Under the pieces are notes generated by a model. The model ran no database searches and was not told the DNA's origin. It worked only from the letters and a program-made list of their open reading frames with translations. The translations under genes were made by a program, and so were the position numbers. This document shows, one piece after another, positions 29,083 to 29,851 of a stretch of 29,851 nucleotides of DNA (its first letter is position 1; every line of letters starts with the position of its first letter). The stretch comes from a virus, in IMG/VR virus record IMGVR_UViG_3300050133_000010, positions 1-29,851 of that record, one strand, 5' to 3'.

Positions 29083-29579
29083 TTGGCCCCCATCATGCAA
29101 ACCGTCCGGTCGATGTAGCGCCGGTAAACCAGCCCGCGATTGCGCTTGCCGTTCACGTTTACCCAGGCCTGCATGTCGTTACACGCCTGCCCGGTGTCGC
29201 CACCGTTGAGATGCCGTAGCAGGGACGAACGCTCAAACGCGCCCGTTCCCACGTTGTAGGCAAAGGAATACAGGGAGGCGCGCGTGTATTCGTCAATCGG
29301 GACCTTTACGGCCCGGTCAACAACACGCTTTACCGGCGCGAGGTGCTTTTGCAGCAGAGCATCGCATTCCGGGTCGGTGTATTTGTGGTCCCGCTTAACG
29401 TCGGAACCGGTGATCCCGTCGCAGACGGTCCACACGCCGCCCACGTCCTGATAGGCCGTATAGCGGCGACCTTCCACGCCGTCGTGACCGCCCAACAGGG
29501 CAACCGCGATAGCCAGTGCGCCAGCGCTACTTGCTGCAATCACTTTTTTCATCAGGCCGGGTGGAAAACGGAGGCGCAT
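29079..29579 (-). CDS. SAR endolysin, GH24 lysozyme (phage 21 R / P1 Lyz type)
   Basis: Muramidase that degrades peptidoglycan. The 166 residues begin with a signal-anchor-release segment at about 10-31 (MKKVIAASSAGALAIAVALL), rich in small residues so that it can leave the membrane. The catalytic triad pattern E-X8-D-X5-T is exact: E36, D45 and T51 in VEGRRYTAYQDVGGVWT. Supporting blocks are CDGITG, SFAYNVGTGAF and RNRGLVYRR. A cysteine at 53 next to the triad could matter for activation. GAGG 7 bases upstream supports this start. It follows the pinholin, the normal partner of SAR endolysins. Confidence 0.94.
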   Translation of the reverse strand: MRLRFPPGLMKKVIAASSAGALAIAVALLGGHDGVEGRRYTAYQDVGGVWTVCDGITGSDVKRDHKYTDPECDALLQKHLAPVKRVVDRAVKVPIDEYTRASLYSFAYNVGTGAFERSSLLRHLNGGDTGQACNDMQAWVNVNGKRNRGLVYRRYIDRTVCMMGAK

Positions 29580-29582
29580 ACG

Positions 29583-29807
29583 CTATTCCTCATCGCCGGG
29601 GATTTTTACGCCGCGCTTAATGGCCCATACCTTAATGGCCATGTTGCTGACGCAGGTCAGGCCCGCAAACGCAAGGCTGCCCATTACCCCCACGGCGGCC
29701 CACTGGTCAGGCGTCATGGAGGTGGTAAGTTTGTAGAACCAGAAGCCGAAAGAGCCGGTCGACGCGCCGTAGGCGGCAACGTTGGTGGCTGTGGTGATTT
29801 TGTCCAT
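29583..29807 (-). CDS. pinholin (phage 21 S21-like holin)
   Basis: Times lysis by forming small holes that depolarise the membrane and release the SAR endolysin. The 74 residues compare with 68-71 in S21. The N-terminal MDKITTATNVAAYGASTGSF and WAAVGVMGSLAFAGLT match S21 as I remember it. Two membrane segments lie at about 8-28 (Gly/Ala/Ser-rich, SAR-like) and about 36-58, with a basic end (IKRGVKIP). GAGG is 8 bases before the ATG. The extra upstream start that gives the S21 antiholin is not present in frame in the bases visible. Confidence 0.93.
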   Translation of the reverse strand: MDKITTATNVAAYGASTGSFGFWFYKLTTSMTPDQWAAVGVMGSLAFAGLTCVSNMAIKVWAIKRGVKIPGDEE

Positions 29808-29851
29808 AAAGGGAACCTCGTCCTCACGGTGGCCGTGCGGTGGGTAGAGTT

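Overview
The window reads as part of a temperate phage-plasmid of an enterobacterium (order Enterobacterales). This rests on plasmid-type genes with close F/N15 relatives, enterobacterial-type ribosome binding sites, a moderately GC-rich coding sequence, and virion genes from the lambda, Mu and phage 21 families. No integrase, protelomerase, replication protein, tRNA, rRNA, insertion sequence or CRISPR array is visible. The extrachromosomal lifestyle is inferred from the partition system, not from a seen replicon.

Layout. Bases 1-312 hold the control region, and 313-2516 (+ strand) a SopA/SopB partition operon closed by an intrinsic terminator at 2631-2653. An AT-rich gap and a small XRE regulator (2900-3157, +) follow. 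From 3169 to the end everything runs on the minus strand, so the map is best read from right to left. First comes a lysis cassette (29807 to 28528: 21-like pinholin, SAR endolysin, Rz/Rz1). Next is a block of accessory genes (28509 to 23162) including a lipoprotein, a His/Ser-rich protein and two virion-like proteins. Then comes a candidate cos site (about 23087-23173) and the small and large terminase genes. A lambda-type head module (gpW, portal, S49 protease, acidic scaffold, decoration protein, capsid E, connectors) is followed by a Mu-type contractile tail (sheath, tube, frameshifted chaperone, tape measure, gp43 to gp48 homologues) and finally a short glycine-rich tail fibre.

How it fits together. 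The late genes are tightly packed, many with ATGA or TAATG start/stop overlaps. Three intrinsic terminators lie inside the late block, two of them about 20 bases before a start codon, which suggests antiterminated late transcription as in lambda. The same late region carries five exact copies of the 16-bp palindrome TGGGACCGTGGTCCCA plus one symmetric variant. This matches, as I remember it, the SopB-binding inverted repeat of F sopC and the dispersed N15 centromere, so the phage late region seems to serve as the plasmid centromere. Two CTTTGC motifs and one inverted copy before sopA look like the SopA operator of F.

Two genes appear to need -1 ribosomal frameshifting. One is the tail chaperone (TTTAAAC), which is expected for the family. 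The other is the small terminase subunit (A AAA AAG in a run of ten A, with a stem-loop 6 bases downstream), which is unusual. The cos region lies uninterrupted inside the window, as expected for the intracellular (lysogen or circular) form rather than packaged DNA.
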